A stretch of DNA of 64,000 bases from Candidatus Nanopelagicales bacterium (GTDB lineage: Bacteria > Actinomycetota > Actinomycetes > S36-B12). A model generated the notes under the pieces. It worked only from the letters and a program-made list of their open reading frames with translations, was not told where the DNA came from and searched no databases. Location: assembly GCA_028825115.1 (NCBI GenBank), contig JAPKAV010000006.1, forward strand, positions 1 to 64,000. Direction: 5' to 3'. The position numbers were made by a program, and so were the translations under genes. This document shows, piece by piece, positions 28,794 through 49,706 of this stretch (positions within the stretch are counted from its first letter, which is position 1; every line of letters starts with the position of its first letter).

Positions 28794-29903
28794 CTAGTCA
28801 ACGAGAGCGTGCATCCAGTTGTGCCGATCGGGGACTTTGCCCGACTGAATATCAAGTAGGGCATCGCGTAATGCCAGGGTAATCTCCCCCGTCGTGCCGC
28901 CATCCACCTCAAATGAACCATTGAGTCGACTTTTTACGTGACCTACCGGTGTGATGACCGCTGCCGTTCCACAAGCGAAGACTTCCGTGATCTCACCGCT
29001 TTCACACCCTGCCCTGAGCTCTGCCACGGTGATTTCACCTTCGTCCACCCCGATACCAAGGTCCTGGGCAACTGTCAGTAGAGATTCGCGCGTGATGCCG
29101 GGAAGCAGCGTCCCGGTCAACTTGGGCGTCATGACTCGAGCGCTCTCCCCCGAACCGTAGACGAAGTAGAGATTCATGCCGCCCATTTCTTCAATCTTCT
29201 CGCGGGTAATGGCGTCAAGCCACACCACTTGGTCACATCCTTGCGCAGCCGCCTCGGCTTGAGCAAGTAGCGACCCTGCATAATTCCCGGCGCACTTCGC
29301 TTCGCCCGTTCCACCGGGTGCGGTACGCACATAATCGTCAGAGATCCACACAGAAACAGGCCTAATGCCCCCAGCAAAATATGCGCCCGCCGGAGATGCG
29401 ATCAGGAGGTATTTATAGGAATCTGCCGGCCGAACACCGAGTCCAATTTCGGTCGAGATGAGAAATGGGCGCAGATACAATGATCGCTCGCGACCTCCAG
29501 GCACCCAGTCTTGGTCCTGTTCAACGAGCGCCTCGATACTTGCAACAAAAAGCTCCTCGGGAACTTCGGCCATAGCCAGGCGGCGAGCCGATCGCCCGAA
29601 ACGTCTCGCGTTCTCAAATGGTCTAAAAGTTTTGATGCTTTCGTCTTCGTGGCGATACGCCTTTAAACCTTCAAAAATCGCCTGACCATAATGCATGAAG
29701 TTTGTTGCCGGGTCCAAACTTAATGGACCATAGGGGATCAATTGCGAATCGTGCCAGCCTTTGTCAGCTGTCCAATCCGCAGTCACCATGGAGTCGGTAA
29801 AGAACTTGCCAAATCCTGGATTCGCCAGAATTTCCTCTCGCTCATCCCGTACCCGACGTGTCGCTCCTGCAGTCCTATTTTCGATCTCCCATAAACCAGA
29901 CAC
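28794..29903 (-). CDS. ilvE: branched-chain amino acid aminotransferase
   Basis: [57 protein letters not shown]. Confidence 0.96.
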   Translation of the reverse strand: MSGLWEIENRTAGATRRVRDEREEILANPGFGKFFTDSMVTADWTADKGWHDSQLIPYGPLSLDPATNFMHYGQAIFEGLKAYRHEDESIKTFRPFENARRFGRSARRLAMAEVPEELFVASIEALVEQDQDWVPGGRERSLYLRPFLISTEIGLGVRPADSYKYLLIASPAGAYFAGGIRPVSVWISDDYVRTAPGGTGEAKCAGNYAGSLLAQAEAAAQGCDQVVWLDAITREKIEEMGGMNLYFVYGSGESARVMTPKLTGTLLPGITRESLLTVAQDLGIGVDEGEITVAELRAGCESGEITEVFACGTAAVITPVGHVKSRLNGSFEVDGGTTGEITLALRDALLDIQSGKVPDRHNWMHALVD

Positions 29904-29904
29904 G

Positions 29905-30969
29905 CTATTTACCCTCCGCCACTTTCACGCTCGCATTGACGAGGGCTGCACCTATTTGCGCTGTAGAACGCGCTGAAGCACCTCGCTGGGCAAGATCTAA
30001 TGCGACGGCTTCTTCAACCCAGTGCGATGCCTGGGGTTCGCCGATGTGATCAAGCAACATGGCCACAGATAGAACAGTTGCCGTGGGGTCTGCTTTTCCT
30101 TGACCTGCAATATCGGGAGCGGATCCATGAACCGGCTCGAACATGCTGGGGTTATTGCGACTGGGATCAATATTTCCACTTGCCGCCAAACCAATTCCGC
30201 CGCAGATAGCCGCGCCAATATCAGTGAGTATGTCCCCGAAGAGGTTGTCAGTGACGACAACATCAAAACGCTCGGGGTTGGTTAAGAAGAACATGGATGC
30301 GGCATCAACATGCAAGTATTCCGTCTCAATGTCGGGGAACTCCGTGGCAATCTGATTAAAGGTGCGTTGCCACAAGCTACCGGCGAACACCAAGACATTG
30401 GTTTTGTGCACGAGCGATACTTTCCTGCGTGGTCGCTTTGATGCTCGATCAAATGCGTCACGCACAATTCGCTCCACACCAAAGGCCGTGTTGATGCTCT
30501 CCTCCGTGGCAACTTCCTGTGCAGTTCCATGCCGAAGGACGCCTCCCGACCCCACATAAGGGCCTTCTGTGCCCTCTCGGCACACAATAAAATCAATGTC
30601 CTCAGACCCTTTGCCAGCTAAAGGACCCACCACTCCCGGATAAAGCTTGACAGGACGAAGGTTCACGTGGTGGTCCAAGATGAACCGCAATGGCAGCAAT
30701 ACCCCTCGCTCTAGTACCCCCGGGGGTACGCTCGGATCGCCGATCGCACCCAACAAAATGGCGTCGGCTCCCCTAAGTTCTTCGACGATATAGTCCGGCA
30801 GTAATTCACCTGAGGCTGTATAACGCCGAGCACCCAAGTCATACTCAGGGGTTTCGAAAGTGAATCCGGCGATAGGTGCGACTGCTGAGAGCACCCTAAC
30901 TGCCTCAACCACCACCTCGGTTCCGATCCCGTCTCCAGGAATAAGTGCGATGGAATAGTTGCCCGTCAT
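29905..30969 (-). CDS. leuB: 3-isopropylmalate dehydrogenase
   Basis: [65 protein letters not shown]. Confidence 0.97.
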   Translation of the reverse strand: MTGNYSIALIPGDGIGTEVVVEAVRVLSAVAPIAGFTFETPEYDLGARRYTASGELLPDYIVEELRGADAILLGAIGDPSVPPGVLERGVLLPLRFILDHHVNLRPVKLYPGVVGPLAGKGSEDIDFIVCREGTEGPYVGSGGVLRHGTAQEVATEESINTAFGVERIVRDAFDRASKRPRRKVSLVHKTNVLVFAGSLWQRTFNQIATEFPDIETEYLHVDAASMFFLTNPERFDVVVTDNLFGDILTDIGAAICGGIGLAASGNIDPSRNNPSMFEPVHGSAPDIAGQGKADPTATVLSVAMLLDHIGEPQASHWVEEAVALDLAQRGASARSTAQIGAALVNASVKVAEGK

Positions 30970-31026
30970 GGGGGAACTTTAGTGGGTGCTCGCCAAGAAG
31001 ACCATCGGTGCTAGACTTCGCCTACT

Positions 31027-31113
31027 ATGAGGGGTACGTCCGGACCAGATTCATCACACGTAGACCCTTTGCGCCTGCTTCTCCCCTTACTTCGCTGCCG
31101 CGCCGAGGCGTAA
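31027..31113 (+). CDS. leuA leader peptide, MRGTSGPDSSHVDPLRLLLPLLRCRAEA
   Basis: 28-codon ORF with LRLLLPLL run, 102 nt upstream of leuA ATG. Confidence 0.75.
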   Translation: MRGTSGPDSSHVDPLRLLLPLLRCRAEA

Positions 31114-34535
<3,422 letters not shown>

Positions 34536-34593
34536 GGACCAATCTTAATGACCGAGCGATTACGTGCCTCTTGAGCCTTTAGCCAAGGAACAA

Positions 34594-36204
<1,611 letters not shown>

Positions 36205-36205
<1 letters not shown>

Positions 36206-37986
36206 TAATCGTCACTCCCCCAGTCAGGCGCAAGTGATTGTGCATAAAGGATTTCGTCGTTTCCGGTACCGGCCGCAACCATGGGCCACACCATTGCATC
36301 CCGGTGAACCACGAAGTCAATTACGACTGGGGCATCGTTGATACTTAATGCTTTTTCAATCGTCGCGTCGACCGATTCATGGTTCTCACATTGAAGTCCA
36401 TATGCACCATAGGCTTCGGCCAGCTTCACAAAATCGGGGAATCGGTGCGATTCCAGATCCGTATTGGAATAACGCTCATTGTAAAAAAGCGTTTGCCATT
36501 GTCGAACCATGCCAAGGCTTGAGTTGTTAATAAGTGCAACCTTGATCGGAATGTCATTAATAGTGCACGTGGCAAGTTCCTGATTTGTCATTTGGAAGCA
36601 ACCATCGCCGTCGATCGCCCACACGGTCTTATCAGGGCAGCCCACTTTTGCGCCCATCGCCGCAGGCACCGAGTAGCCCATGGTTCCGGCCCCACCCGAA
36701 TTCAACCATGTACCCGGATATTCGTAACCAATAAATTGAGCAGCCCACATTTGGTGCTGCCCCACGCCCGCTGCATAGATCGATTCAGGGCCGGAAATTA
36801 TGCCGAGGCGTTGGATTACGTATTGAGGGGAAAGGCTCCCATCGGTGGGCAGGTCGTATCCCAATGGGTATGTATCTCGTAACCGATTGAGCTGCAACCA
36901 CCAACCCGCGTAGTCTCCGATATTTTCCAATTCGATTTCGGCATTGATTGCTGCAACGAGTTCCGGAATGACTTCAGCCATATCGCCCACAATTGGAATA
37001 TCAGCTGCGCGGTTCTTGCCAATCTCAGCCGGATCAATGTCCGCATGAATGATCGCTGCGTTGGGCGCAAAGGAAGAAAGCTTTCCGGTAACTCGGTCAT
37101 CAAAGCGAGCACCCAAAGTTATGAGCAGGTCAGCTTTTTGCAATGCACCGACCGCCGCGACCGTTCCGTGCATACCTGGCATGCCCAAATGTTGCGTATG
37201 AGAATCTGGGAAAGCCCCTCGAGCCATCAGTGTTGTCACCACAGGAATTCCAGTCAATTCCGCCAAGACACGAAGGGAAGCCGAGGCATTAGCCCGAATA
37301 ACCCCGCCACCGACGTAGAGCACCGGTTGCCGACTGGAAAGAATTAACTTCGCAGCCTCGCGGATTTGTTTAGAATGTGGTCGGGTGCGAGGGCTGTAGC
37401 CGGGAAGGTCAATCGACTCTGGCCAATTAAATGTTGTCTGCGCCTGTAGTGCGTCTTTAGCTATGTCGACCAGCACTGGACCAGGCCGACCCGTTGATGC
37501 CAAATGAAATGCTTCGGCTATCGCCTGAGAGATCTGCGCAGGATCAGTGATCAGAAAACTGTGTTTGGTGATCGGCATCGTGATGCCCCGGATATCAGCC
37601 TCTTGGAATGCATCAGTGCCGATTGAAGCACTGGGGACCTGGCCAGTGATTGCGACCATGGGGACTGAATCCATGAAAGCGTCAGCGATCGGGGTTACTA
37701 AGTTGGTTGCGCCTGGACCGCTTGTCGCCATGCAGACCCCCACCCGACCGGTCGCACTTGCATACCCTTCAGCAGCATGCCCGGCGCCCTGTTCGTGGCG
37801 CACCAAAATGTGTCGGACCTTGGTTGAGTCCATCATGGGGTCATAGGCTGGCAGAATCGCTCCCCCAGGTATCCCGAAGACAACATCGACGCCTGAGGCC
37901 TCCAATGAGGCGATTAAACTCTGGGCTCCGGTCATATCTGCCGATTCCGAGCTAATCTCATGGCTCGCAGATTGCGAAGTGCTCAT
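36205..37986 (-). CDS. ilvB: acetolactate synthase large subunit
   Basis: [44 protein letters not shown]; likely start ATG 37986 ([13 protein letters not shown]). Confidence 0.97.
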
Positions 37987-38018
37987 GATCGCCGCGCCTC
38001 CTCTACTTGTTCGGTAAT

Positions 38019-38052
38019 AAAAAACCCCCCCGTCCCCTAAGGGCTGCGGAGG
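38019..38052 (-). terminator. ilvB leader terminator (attenuator)
   Basis: Reverse strand CCTCCGCAGCCCTTAGGGGACGGGGGGGTTTTTTATT: nested CCC/GGG and CCTCCG/CGGGGG stem followed by T6. Confidence 0.75.
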
Positions 38053-38077
38053 GCTGCGCACGGATTTTGGCTGCTGC

Positions 38078-38119
38078 TTAGCCCGTGCGCCTAACAACTG
38101 CAAGTGACCCGTATAACAT
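38078..38119 (-). CDS. ilvB leader peptide [13 protein letters not shown]
   Basis: ATG TTA TAC GGG TCA CTT GCA GTT GTT AGG CGC ACG GGC TAA; its 3' end overlaps the 5' arm of GCGCACGG...CCGTGCGC (38056-38090). Confidence 0.7.
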   Translation of the reverse strand: MLYGSLAVVRRTG

Positions 38120-38196
38120 GGCAAGAGCATAACGTTTTAGCTCTCCTTTGTCACCTGCGACGTTCAACGCAGCCGTGCGGGATCATCGGGGCGGGT

Positions 38197-39885
38197 TTAG
38201 TCAAGCACCGCCCCGCGTGACGCTGAACCCACCAATTTTGCATATTTGGCCAGTAGTCCACGCGTATATCTGATGGGTAATGGTGCAAAGGCTGCCCGCC
38301 GCCGCTCAAGCTCGGCCGAGTCCACGTGCAGTTCAATGCTCCGAGCAACCAAATCGATAGAAATTCGATCCCCCTCTGCCACTAATCCGATCGGTCCACC
38401 GTCCGCGGCTTCGGGCGCGACGTGCCCTACGCACAGCCCGGTCGTCCCACCGGAAAACCGACCGTCAGTGATCAGGAGTACGTCCTTACCGAGTCCGGCC
38501 CCCTTGATCGCACCCGTGATCATGAGCATTTCGCGCATGCCTGGACCTCCCTTGGGTCCTTCATAGCGAATAACCACTACATCACCGGTATTTATGGTGC
38601 CCTCTTCCAAGGCCGCCATCGCTGATTGTTCGCGCTCGAAAACTCGCGCTTTGCCCTCAAATTTGTCGACAGGCACACCGGCGTTTTTCACTACAGCACC
38701 TTCGGGGGCGAGCGAGCCACCCAAGATCGTGATTCCGCCAGTTGAGGCTATTGCATTTTTAGACGCATGCAAAATTTCTCCATCAGGGTCCGGTGGATTG
38801 ATGTCACGCAAATTCTCAGCCATTGTTTTCCCCGTAACCGTGAGCGTGTCCCCATGAATTAATCCCGCATCAAAGAGTGCGCGCAGGATCACCGGGACGC
38901 CGCCCACACGATCGACATCACTCATCACGTACTTGCCAAATGGCTTTACGTCTGCGAGCAGCGGCACTTTGGAGCCGATTCGGTGAAAATCTTCCAAGTG
39001 CAACTCAACTTCAGCCTCGTGAGCGATTGCCAAGAGATGCAGTACCGCATTTGTGGACCCACCGAATGCCATCACAACTGCAATGGCATTTTCCAAAGAC
39101 TGCCGAGTAATGATGTCCCGTGTCGTGATCCCCTGCCGGATCAATTCAACAACAGCTTCACCAGAACGACGAGCGAATCCGTCACGACGACGATCGACGG
39201 CGGGTGGCGCAGCCGAACCTGGCAGTGACATGCCCATGGCCTCGGCAGCACTTGCCATCGTGTTAGCCGTAAACATACCGCCACATGCCCCTTCACCCGG
39301 GCAAATTGCACGTTCAATTCGATCGACATCTTCACGCGACATAAGTCCACGTGCGCACGCACCAACGGCTTCGAATGCATCAATAATGGTGACATCTTTT
39401 TCTGTTCCATCGGAAAGTTTCACGTGTCCTGGCAAAATTGATCCGGCGTAAACGAAAACCGAAGCCACATCAATCCGGGCAGCCCCCATCAGCATCCCTG
39501 GCAACGACTTATCGCATCCGGCAAAAGTAACCATGCCGTCAAGGCGTTCGGCTTGCATTACTGCCTCGACCGAATCCGCGATAATCTCTCGACTCGGGAG
39601 TGAAAAATGCATGCCCTCGTGACCCATTGAGATGCCGTCTGACACGGAAATCGTGCCGAATTGCATGGGGAATCCGCCGCCAGCGTGTACACCCTCTTTT
39701 GCCGCTAGCGATAAGCGATCCAGAGATAAGTTGCATGGAGTGATCTCATTCCAACTCGATGCAATTCCGATCTGCGGTTTAGGGAAGTCTTCATCTGACA
39801 TGCCAACTGCTCGCAGCATGCCACGGGCTGCAGCACGCTCTAATCCGTCGGTTACTTCGCCGCTACGGGGCTTCATGTGTGCCAT
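38197..39885 (-). CDS. ilvD: dihydroxy-acid dehydratase
   Basis: [51 protein letters not shown]. Confidence 0.97.
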   Translation of the reverse strand: MAHMKPRSGEVTDGLERAAARGMLRAVGMSDEDFPKPQIGIASSWNEITPCNLSLDRLSLAAKEGVHAGGGFPMQFGTISVSDGISMGHEGMHFSLPSREIIADSVEAVMQAERLDGMVTFAGCDKSLPGMLMGAARIDVASVFVYAGSILPGHVKLSDGTEKDVTIIDAFEAVGACARGLMSREDVDRIERAICPGEGACGGMFTANTMASAAEAMGMSLPGSAAPPAVDRRRDGFARRSGEAVVELIRQGITTRDIITRQSLENAIAVVMAFGGSTNAVLHLLAIAHEAEVELHLEDFHRIGSKVPLLADVKPFGKYVMSDVDRVGGVPVILRALFDAGLIHGDTLTVTGKTMAENLRDINPPDPDGEILHASKNAIASTGGITILGGSLAPEGAVVKNAGVPVDKFEGKARVFEREQSAMAALEEGTINTGDVVVIRYEGPKGGPGMREMLMITGAIKGAGLGKDVLLITDGRFSGGTTGLCVGHVAPEAADGGPIGLVAEGDRISIDLVARSIELHVDSAELERRRAAFAPLPIRYTRGLLAKYAKLVGSASRGAVLD

Positions 39886-39894
39886 GTGAGGATG

Positions 39895-41394
39895 CTATTC
39901 CTTTACTCCAAGTTGCTCCAAAAGCAAGGTGCGAACCTTCGCCGCATCTGCCTGACCTTTTGTCGATTTCATGACCGCGCCCACTATCGCTCCGGCGGCG
40001 GCCACTTTGCCACTTTTAATTTTTTCCGCGATATCGGGGGATTCGCTCAGAGCCTGATTTATGGCCTCTACAAGCAAATCGTCATCCTTGACGACAACAA
40101 GGCCACGAGAGTCAATGACTTCTGCCACATTGCCTTCCCCGTCAAGCAAGCCCTCGAAAACCGAGCGCGCCATCTTATCAGTGAGTACACCTTCAAAAAT
40201 CAAACCTTCGATCTGCGCAATATCGGCAGGAGTAACAGTGAGCTCTTCCAATTCACAATCGCGCTCATTGGCGACCCTTGTTAACTCTCCGGTCCACCAT
40301 TTTCGAGCGGCAGAGGGCTGAACTCCAGCATCAATTGAAGCAATGATCAGCTCGAGAGCACCCGCGTTGACCAGACTCTGCATGTCAAACTCGCTTATTC
40401 CCCAATTATTTTGTAAGCGTGCACGTCTCACCGATGGAATCTCGGGCAAAGTCCCGCGCAATTTTTCAATCCATGATTCACTCGGTGCCACAGGTACGAG
40501 ATCCGGCTCCGGAAAATACCGGTAATCCTCGGCTTCTTCCTTTGAGCGCCCTGACGTTGTGTCTCCTGTCTCCTCATTAAAGTGCCGGGTTTCCAGGATG
40601 ATCAGTTCACCGAGTCGAAGCTGCTCTGCCTGGCGAACCATCTCAGTGCGAACAGCGCGTTCCACAGATCGCAACGAGTTGACGTTCTTGGTTTCTGTGC
40701 GAGTGCCCCACCCCTCACCTTGCCTGTTTAACGACACGTTGACATCGCACCGAAGGGATCCTTCCTCCATGCGGACATCAGATACACCCAGTGCTCGCAT
40801 CAGATCCCGCAGCTCAGAGACATAGGCCTTGGCAATTTCCGGGGCCAACTCTCCTGTTCCCAAAATTGGTTTGGTGACAACCTCGATCAAAGGGATACCG
40901 GCACGGTTGTAGTCGACGAGGGAATGGGTTGCACCATGAATGCGACCAGCCCCACCGGCATGTAATAGCTTGCCGGTGTCCTCTTCCATGTGAACGCGCT
41001 CGATCTCGACTCGAAATACTTGAGGGCCGTTCTCGGTGGGAACAGTGACATCAAGATAACCGTCGCTGCAGAGGGGCTCGTCGTATTGAGAGATTTGGTA
41101 GTTTTTTGGCATGTCAGGATAAAAATAGTTCTTTCGCGCGAATCGACACCATTGCGCGATCGAGCAATTCAAGGCCAAGCCCATCCGGATCGTTGATTCA
41201 ACAGCAACCCGGTTAACAACCGGCATGCTGCCCGGCAATCCCAGGCACACCGGGCAAACGTGGGTGTTGGGATCACCACCGAATTGCGCTGAACACGAGC
41301 AAAACATTTTGGAGTTAGTTCCCAACTCAATATGCGTTTCGAGCCCGATAATTGGCTCAAATTCGGCGAATACAGCTTGATATTCCGTTGTCAT
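39895..41394 (-). CDS. gatB: Asp/Glu-tRNA amidotransferase subunit B
   Basis: [37 protein letters not shown] at 41394 overlaps gatA TGA (ATGA). Confidence 0.97.
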   Translation of the reverse strand: MTTEYQAVFAEFEPIIGLETHIELGTNSKMFCSCSAQFGGDPNTHVCPVCLGLPGSMPVVNRVAVESTIRMGLALNCSIAQWCRFARKNYFYPDMPKNYQISQYDEPLCSDGYLDVTVPTENGPQVFRVEIERVHMEEDTGKLLHAGGAGRIHGATHSLVDYNRAGIPLIEVVTKPILGTGELAPEIAKAYVSELRDLMRALGVSDVRMEEGSLRCDVNVSLNRQGEGWGTRTETKNVNSLRSVERAVRTEMVRQAEQLRLGELIILETRHFNEETGDTTSGRSKEEAEDYRYFPEPDLVPVAPSESWIEKLRGTLPEIPSVRRARLQNNWGISEFDMQSLVNAGALELIIASIDAGVQPSAARKWWTGELTRVANERDCELEELTVTPADIAQIEGLIFEGVLTDKMARSVFEGLLDGEGNVAEVIDSRGLVVVKDDDLLVEAINQALSESPDIAEKIKSGKVAAAGAIVGAVMKSTKGQADAAKVRTLLLEQLGVKE

Positions 41395-42884
41395 AGTGTC
41401 GGAGCCTCCGAGATTAAGAGTCCACCCCAACGATCGGCCAGGGCACTTTCTAGTGCGGACCCAACCTGGTACAACAAATGATCCGCCATTGGAGGAGCGA
41501 TTATCTGCAACCCAACCGGTAACCCATCTTCTGGGGCACGACCAATGGGAAGTGACATGGCGCAATTTCCCGCCAGGTTCACCGGGATGGTTGCAATATC
41601 GTTGAGATACATGGCAAGTGGGTTATCAAGTTTTTCGCCAATCTTAAAGGCGGTGGTTGGCGCAGTTGGTGAAACCAAGACGTCAACACGGGAAAATGCA
41701 TAGGCAAAATCACGCGTGATCAATGTGCGAATCCGTTGCGCTTGCCCGTAATAAGCGTCGTAGTATCCACTAGACAGAGCGTAAGTTCCTAACATAATAC
41801 GTCGCTTTACCTCGGCGCCGAAACCTTTTTCGCGGGTTGCGCTCATCACCTCTTCAACACTGCGATCCTTGCCGTCGTCTTCGCGAATACCGAACCGCAT
41901 ACCGTCAAAACGTGCAAGGTTGCTGGAAGCTTCCGAGGGCAGGATCAAGTAGTAGGCCCCAAGCGCATACTCGAAATGGGGACACGACACTTCAATGACT
42001 TCGGCACCCAAATCAGTCAAGATCTCGATCGACTGATTAAAACGCTCAAGCACGCCCGCTTGGAAACCCTCACCTTTTAATTCCTTAATTACCCCGATTT
42101 TCATGCCACGCACATCAGCCTTCAATGCCGCCGCTACGACATCAGGCACCGGCTCATTAATTGACGTTGAGTCGCGGGGATCATGGCCCCCGATGACGGC
42201 ATGCAACAAAGCCGTGTCCATCACGTCGCGCGCACATGGGCCTGCCTGATCCAGCGAAGAAGCCAACGCCACGATTCCGTAACGGGAGACGCCTCCGTAA
42301 GTGGGCTTCACCCCCACAGTTCCCGTAAGGGCCGCCGGCTGCCGAATAGAGCCACCGGTGTCAGTCCCAATCGCCATTGGCGATTCGAAGCTGGCAACCG
42401 CCGCGGCGGAGCCCCCTCCAGATCCACCCGGAATTCGCTCAAGATCCCATGGGTTATGTGTGGGGCCGTAGCCACTGTGTTCTGTCGAAGAGCCCATGGC
42501 GAACTCATCCATGTTCGTTTTTCCCAAAGATACAACGCCAGCGGCATTGAGCTTGTCCACAATCGTTGCGTTATATGGGGGCCGCCAACCCTCAAGGATG
42601 CGCGAGCCACACGTTGTGGGAACACCCTTTGTGGCGAGCAGATCTTTAAAGGCGATTGGGACACCAGCCAGCGGGGACAACAATTCTCCTTTGGCCAACT
42701 GCTGATCAACTTCGCGCGCTCGTGCGATTGATGATTCCGGATCAACGTGGAGAAATGCGTGAACACGCTCGTCAACCTGAGCAATCCGATCAAAATGCGC
42801 CCTAGTCACTTCTTCACTAGACACCTCTCTGCGCGCAATTGCCGAAGCCAATGTTGCCGCACTTTGACGGGTCAAATCACTCAT
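41391..42884 (-). CDS. gatA: Asp/Glu-tRNA amidotransferase subunit A
   Basis: [53 protein letters not shown] amidase signature. Confidence 0.97.
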   Translation of the reverse strand: MSDLTRQSAATLASAIARREVSSEEVTRAHFDRIAQVDERVHAFLHVDPESSIARAREVDQQLAKGELLSPLAGVPIAFKDLLATKGVPTTCGSRILEGWRPPYNATIVDKLNAAGVVSLGKTNMDEFAMGSSTEHSGYGPTHNPWDLERIPGGSGGGSAAAVASFESPMAIGTDTGGSIRQPAALTGTVGVKPTYGGVSRYGIVALASSLDQAGPCARDVMDTALLHAVIGGHDPRDSTSINEPVPDVVAAALKADVRGMKIGVIKELKGEGFQAGVLERFNQSIEILTDLGAEVIEVSCPHFEYALGAYYLILPSEASSNLARFDGMRFGIREDDGKDRSVEEVMSATREKGFGAEVKRRIMLGTYALSSGYYDAYYGQAQRIRTLITRDFAYAFSRVDVLVSPTAPTTAFKIGEKLDNPLAMYLNDIATIPVNLAGNCAMSLPIGRAPEDGLPVGLQIIAPPMADHLLYQVGSALESALADRWGGLLISEAPTL

Positions 42885-43186
42885 CCGGGTTCACCCAAAA
42901 TCCTTGGGACCCTGAAGCGATCATCTTCAAAGGACGGTGCTCCGCTCGCAAAATCATTAATTTCAAGTCCCCGTACGGCGATATCTTCCCGGTACACATT
43001 TTCCATCGGGATTGGGTGAGAAGTGGGTGGAATGTGGTCAGCGGCAACGGCACTAATTGAGGTGATCGCACCCAAAATTTGCTCAAGTTGCAGTGTGTAA
43101 TCCGCGACTTCTTCTGGGGAGAGCTCTAACCGCGCCAACTTCCCTAAATGCTTCACTTGCTCAGAGTCAATTTTACCCGGCGTCAT
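42881..43186 (-). CDS. gatC: Asp/Glu-tRNA amidotransferase subunit C
   Basis: [31 protein letters not shown]. Confidence 0.94.
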   Translation of the reverse strand: MTPGKIDSEQVKHLGKLARLELSPEEVADYTLQLEQILGAITSISAVAADHIPPTSHPIPMENVYREDIAVRGLEINDFASGAPSFEDDRFRVPRILGEPG

Positions 43187-43212
43187 GCCCTGAGTCTATT
43201 GGGGCGCTCCAC

Positions 43213-46388
<3,176 letters not shown>

Positions 46389-46390
46389 AA

Positions 46391-47503
46391 TTAAACACCA
46401 GTCTTGGAGGCGTGCTGCCCCACCCGGTTTGTGCTGGCAACGGTTGCAGACCCCAAGACTTTGGTTCCCACATAAATGACTGCTGCTTGACCCGGGGCCA
46501 GCCCACGAATTGGTTCATACAAATCAATCAGAAGTTCACCGTCAACGACACGAGCACTCGCAGGAACCGGCTCAGCATGTGCGCGAACTTGCGCACTGAC
46601 TTCAACTGAATCGGCCCCTAGGGGCTCACCAGCCCAAATTGGATTGATGGCGCGAATGAAGTTGACATCAAGTAATTCTGGCGCACCCACCATGACAGTG
46701 CCACTGTCTCGATCAATGTCAACAACGTAGCGCGGGGCACCGTCTTCAGCCGGCACAGTCAAATTGAGTCCGCGTCGCTGTCCAATAGTCACCGTGAACG
46801 TGCCGCTGTGTTGGCCCAACACCTCACCCGTTGTCACATCGGTTATGTCACCAGGCTGCTCACCCAGCTTGCGCACCAGGTACCCGGCGGTATCACCATC
46901 AGGGATAAAGCAAATATCGTGGCTATCTGGTTTTTTCGCCGTGATCAAACCACGTTCGAGGGCTTCTTCCCTGATCTCAACTTTTGTTTCTCCTCCGAGC
47001 GGAAAAAGCGAATGCACAAGTTGCTCCTGCGTCAAGACTCCCAGAACATAAGACTGATCTTTGAGCGGATCAACTGCACGGTGCAGCTCGACTCCGCCCG
47101 GTCCATGCTCGATCTGGGCGTAGTGCCCGGTCGCCACTGCGTCAAAACCCAAAGCGAGCGCGCGGTCAAGGACGGCACTGAACTTGATTTTCTCGTTGCA
47201 GCGCAGACACGGGTTTGGAGTTCTTCCTTGCTCATATTCAGAGTGAAAGTTATCCATCACGCTTTCGGCGAATTCCGTGGAAAAGTCCCAGACATAAAAC
47301 GCGATTCCAAGTTTGTCTGCAACTCGTCGTGCATCTCGAGCGTCGTCGAGGGTGCAACATCCACGGCCCTTCCCGTTCGAATCCGTTCGAGATAATGCGA
47401 GGTGGATTCCCACAACCTCGTGGCCCTGATCAATCATGCGGGCAGTTGCCACGGAGGAGTCCACTCCGCCGCTCATGGCTGAGATCACGCGAAGCCTACT
47501 CAT
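46391..47503 (-). CDS. mnmA: tRNA-specific 2-thiouridylase MnmA
   Basis: VISAMSGGVDSSVATARMIDQGHEVVGIHLALS, TPNPCLRCNEKIKF. Confidence 0.97.
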   Translation of the reverse strand: MSRLRVISAMSGGVDSSVATARMIDQGHEVVGIHLALSRTDSNGKGRGCCTLDDARDARRVADKLGIAFYVWDFSTEFAESVMDNFHSEYEQGRTPNPCLRCNEKIKFSAVLDRALALGFDAVATGHYAQIEHGPGGVELHRAVDPLKDQSYVLGVLTQEQLVHSLFPLGGETKVEIREEALERGLITAKKPDSHDICFIPDGDTAGYLVRKLGEQPGDITDVTTGEVLGQHSGTFTVTIGQRRGLNLTVPAEDGAPRYVVDIDRDSGTVMVGAPELLDVNFIRAINPIWAGEPLGADSVEVSAQVRAHAEPVPASARVVDGELLIDLYEPIRGLAPGQAAVIYVGTKVLGSATVASTNRVGQHASKTGV

Positions 47504-48687
47504 TTGGCCACCGATCCTGCACGCTTCGCACGCTCGACAACACCTGGTAGTGCTTGTGCCAGGTGATCAATTCCCTCGTTCGAACTATCGCGACCCAGAC
47601 TAAAGCGAAGCGATGCGCGGGCAGTTTTTTCGTCAACCCCCATTGACAGCAGCACGTGACTTGGTTCGGGGATTCCCGCCGTACAAGCAGATCCCGTTGA
47701 GCAGTCAATACCAGCCGCATCAAGGAGCATCAGTAATGAATCACCCTCACAGCCCGGAAAAGAAAAATGAGTATTGTTGGGCAATCTTATTTCTCCGGGC
47801 GGCGGCCCGTTAAAGATCGCATCCGGAACCGCACTCGTAATGGTAGACACGAGATATTTCTGCAATTCGCGCAATCGGGTCGCATGTTCATCTAACCCAG
47901 AAGTCGCGCACCGCAACGCCGCAGCAAAGGCGGCGATTGAAGCAGGGTCGAACGTTCCCGAACGAATTTCTCGCTCCTGTCCGCCGCCATGTTGAACCGG
48001 CATGAATTTGACAGTGGGGTCAATGATGAGGGCGCCGATGCCAACCGGTCCCCCAATTTTATGACTGCTCAGTGTTACCGCGGCGGCATCGAGGTCACGC
48101 AGGTCTAGTGGCAATTGACCGAGTGCCTGAACGGCATCGGTATGAAATGGCACATCAAATTTCCTACAGATGAGCGCGATCTCATGAACAGGTTGAATTG
48201 CACCAATTTCATTATTCGCCCACATGACAGAGACCAACGCAACACCACCAGCTTCTAGCGCACTTTGAATATCTCCCGGGTCAACCCGGCCCTGTGCGTC
48301 TGCGTTAACAAATCTCACATCCGCACCCTCATGTTCACGCAACCACAGCACGGGGTCAAGCACCGCGTGGTGCTCGATGCCGCTGGTAACGACGGTCAAT
48401 GACTGCTTTTGCAATTGTAAGCAGCGGGCCCAATACATACCCTTAATAGCGAGGTTGTCCGACTCGGTGCCACCTCCGGTAAAAATCACAGCGGACGGCC
48501 GAACCCCGAGATCCTCAGCAATTGACTCCCGAGAAGACTCCACTACCCGCCGAGCCGCCCGCCCAGATGTGTGCAGACTTGACGCATTTCCCACCTGATC
48601 AGAAACGCCTAGCCAGGCTGCGCGTGCCTGCGGCAACATCGAAGTCGTAGCTGCATGATCAAAGTAGATGCGCTGCACAGTCCCCAA
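47500..48687 (-). CDS. cysteine desulfurase
   Basis: IYFDHAATTSMLPQA, SSHKIGGPVGIGALI, CSTGSACTAGIPEPSHVL. Confidence 0.95.
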   Translation of the reverse strand: MGTVQRIYFDHAATTSMLPQARAAWLGVSDQVGNASSLHTSGRAARRVVESSRESIAEDLGVRPSAVIFTGGGTESDNLAIKGMYWARCLQLQKQSLTVVTSGIEHHAVLDPVLWLREHEGADVRFVNADAQGRVDPGDIQSALEAGGVALVSVMWANNEIGAIQPVHEIALICRKFDVPFHTDAVQALGQLPLDLRDLDAAAVTLSSHKIGGPVGIGALIIDPTVKFMPVQHGGGQEREIRSGTFDPASIAAFAAALRCATSGLDEHATRLRELQKYLVSTITSAVPDAIFNGPPPGEIRLPNNTHFSFPGCEGDSLLMLLDAAGIDCSTGSACTAGIPEPSHVLLSMGVDEKTARASLRFSLGRDSSNEGIDHLAQALPGVVERAKRAGSVAK

Positions 48688-48720
48688 TACTACCTAACGC
48701 ACCCAGCAGTGCAGTATCGG

Positions 48721-49674
48721 TTATTTGCGTTTAGTGATTTCCTCGGTCAACTGGGGCACCACTGTGAAGAGATCCCCCACGACTCCGTAGTCTGCCAGCT
48801 CGAAAATTGGAGCCTCGGGATCCTTATTGACCACGATTACCACCTTGGAAGTCTGCATGCCCGCTCGATGTTGAATTGCACCCGAAATTCCATTTGCAAT
48901 GTACAAAGCAGGCGACACCGTTTTGCCCGTCTGGCCTACTTGGAATTGATGTGGGTACCAGCCCGCATCCGTTGCCGCGCGCGATGCGCCCACCGCAGCG
49001 CTCATACTATCTGCCAACGCTTCAATCACCTCGAATCCTTCCGCTCCGCCGACCCCTCGGCCGCCGCTGACAACCACATCTGCTTCTGCCAACTCGGGGC
49101 GAGCACCTTTTTCGACGACACTTCGGGTCGTGACAGAGACTCGCTTCGCCGAGTCAGAGATCACCATTGAAATCTTTTCAGTGACCGCGGTAGCCGCAGA
49201 TTCGCTTGCTGCGATCGAATTTGGCCGAATCGTGATGATCGGTGTTCCATGAGTTACCTTCGAATGCACAATTGTGCTGCCGCCGAAAACACTTTGGGTT
49301 GCTGTAGCGTCCGTCGCGATCTCCACCGCATCTGTGATGATTCCACATCCAGACTTGATCGCGGCGCGGGCGGCTATTTCTTTTCCGTCGGCGCTGGATG
49401 CCACCAAAACCGCAGCCGGTTGCACGGATGCTATAAGACTTGCCACGATTTCGGCCCCGGGTGCAACCGGGTGATCGACTACATCTGCGGATTCAGCAAG
49501 CAGGATTTTGGTGGCACCAAAACTAGCCAGGGCCGCACTTTCAGTGTCACCAAGCCCTGGTCCCAGCCACAGCACGACCGGGGACCCAAGTCCGCGAGCC
49601 GCAGTAATCAACTCAAAAGTTACTTTCCGAATCTCAGATTCATGGTGCTCAGCCAGTACTAATACATCAGCCAT
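48721..49674 (-). CDS. etfA: electron transfer flavoprotein alpha subunit
   Basis: DVVVSGGRGVGGAEGF, VGQTGKTVSPALYIANGISGAIQHRAGM. Confidence 0.96.
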   Translation of the reverse strand: MADVLVLAEHHESEIRKVTFELITAARGLGSPVVLWLGPGLGDTESAALASFGATKILLAESADVVDHPVAPGAEIVASLIASVQPAAVLVASSADGKEIAARAAIKSGCGIITDAVEIATDATATQSVFGGSTIVHSKVTHGTPIITIRPNSIAASESAATAVTEKISMVISDSAKRVSVTTRSVVEKGARPELAEADVVVSGGRGVGGAEGFEVIEALADSMSAAVGASRAATDAGWYPHQFQVGQTGKTVSPALYIANGISGAIQHRAGMQTSKVVIVVNKDPEAPIFELADYGVVGDLFTVVPQLTEEITKRK

Positions 49675-49706
49675 GTCGCTCTCCTTAACAGTCTTAGTTA
49701 AATATT

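Noticed and set aside
37987-38130. Extended IlvB N-terminus as given by the ORF track
   Set aside because: The extension reads through the attenuator hairpins; normal IlvB start is at 37986. Kept only as an alternative leader frame.
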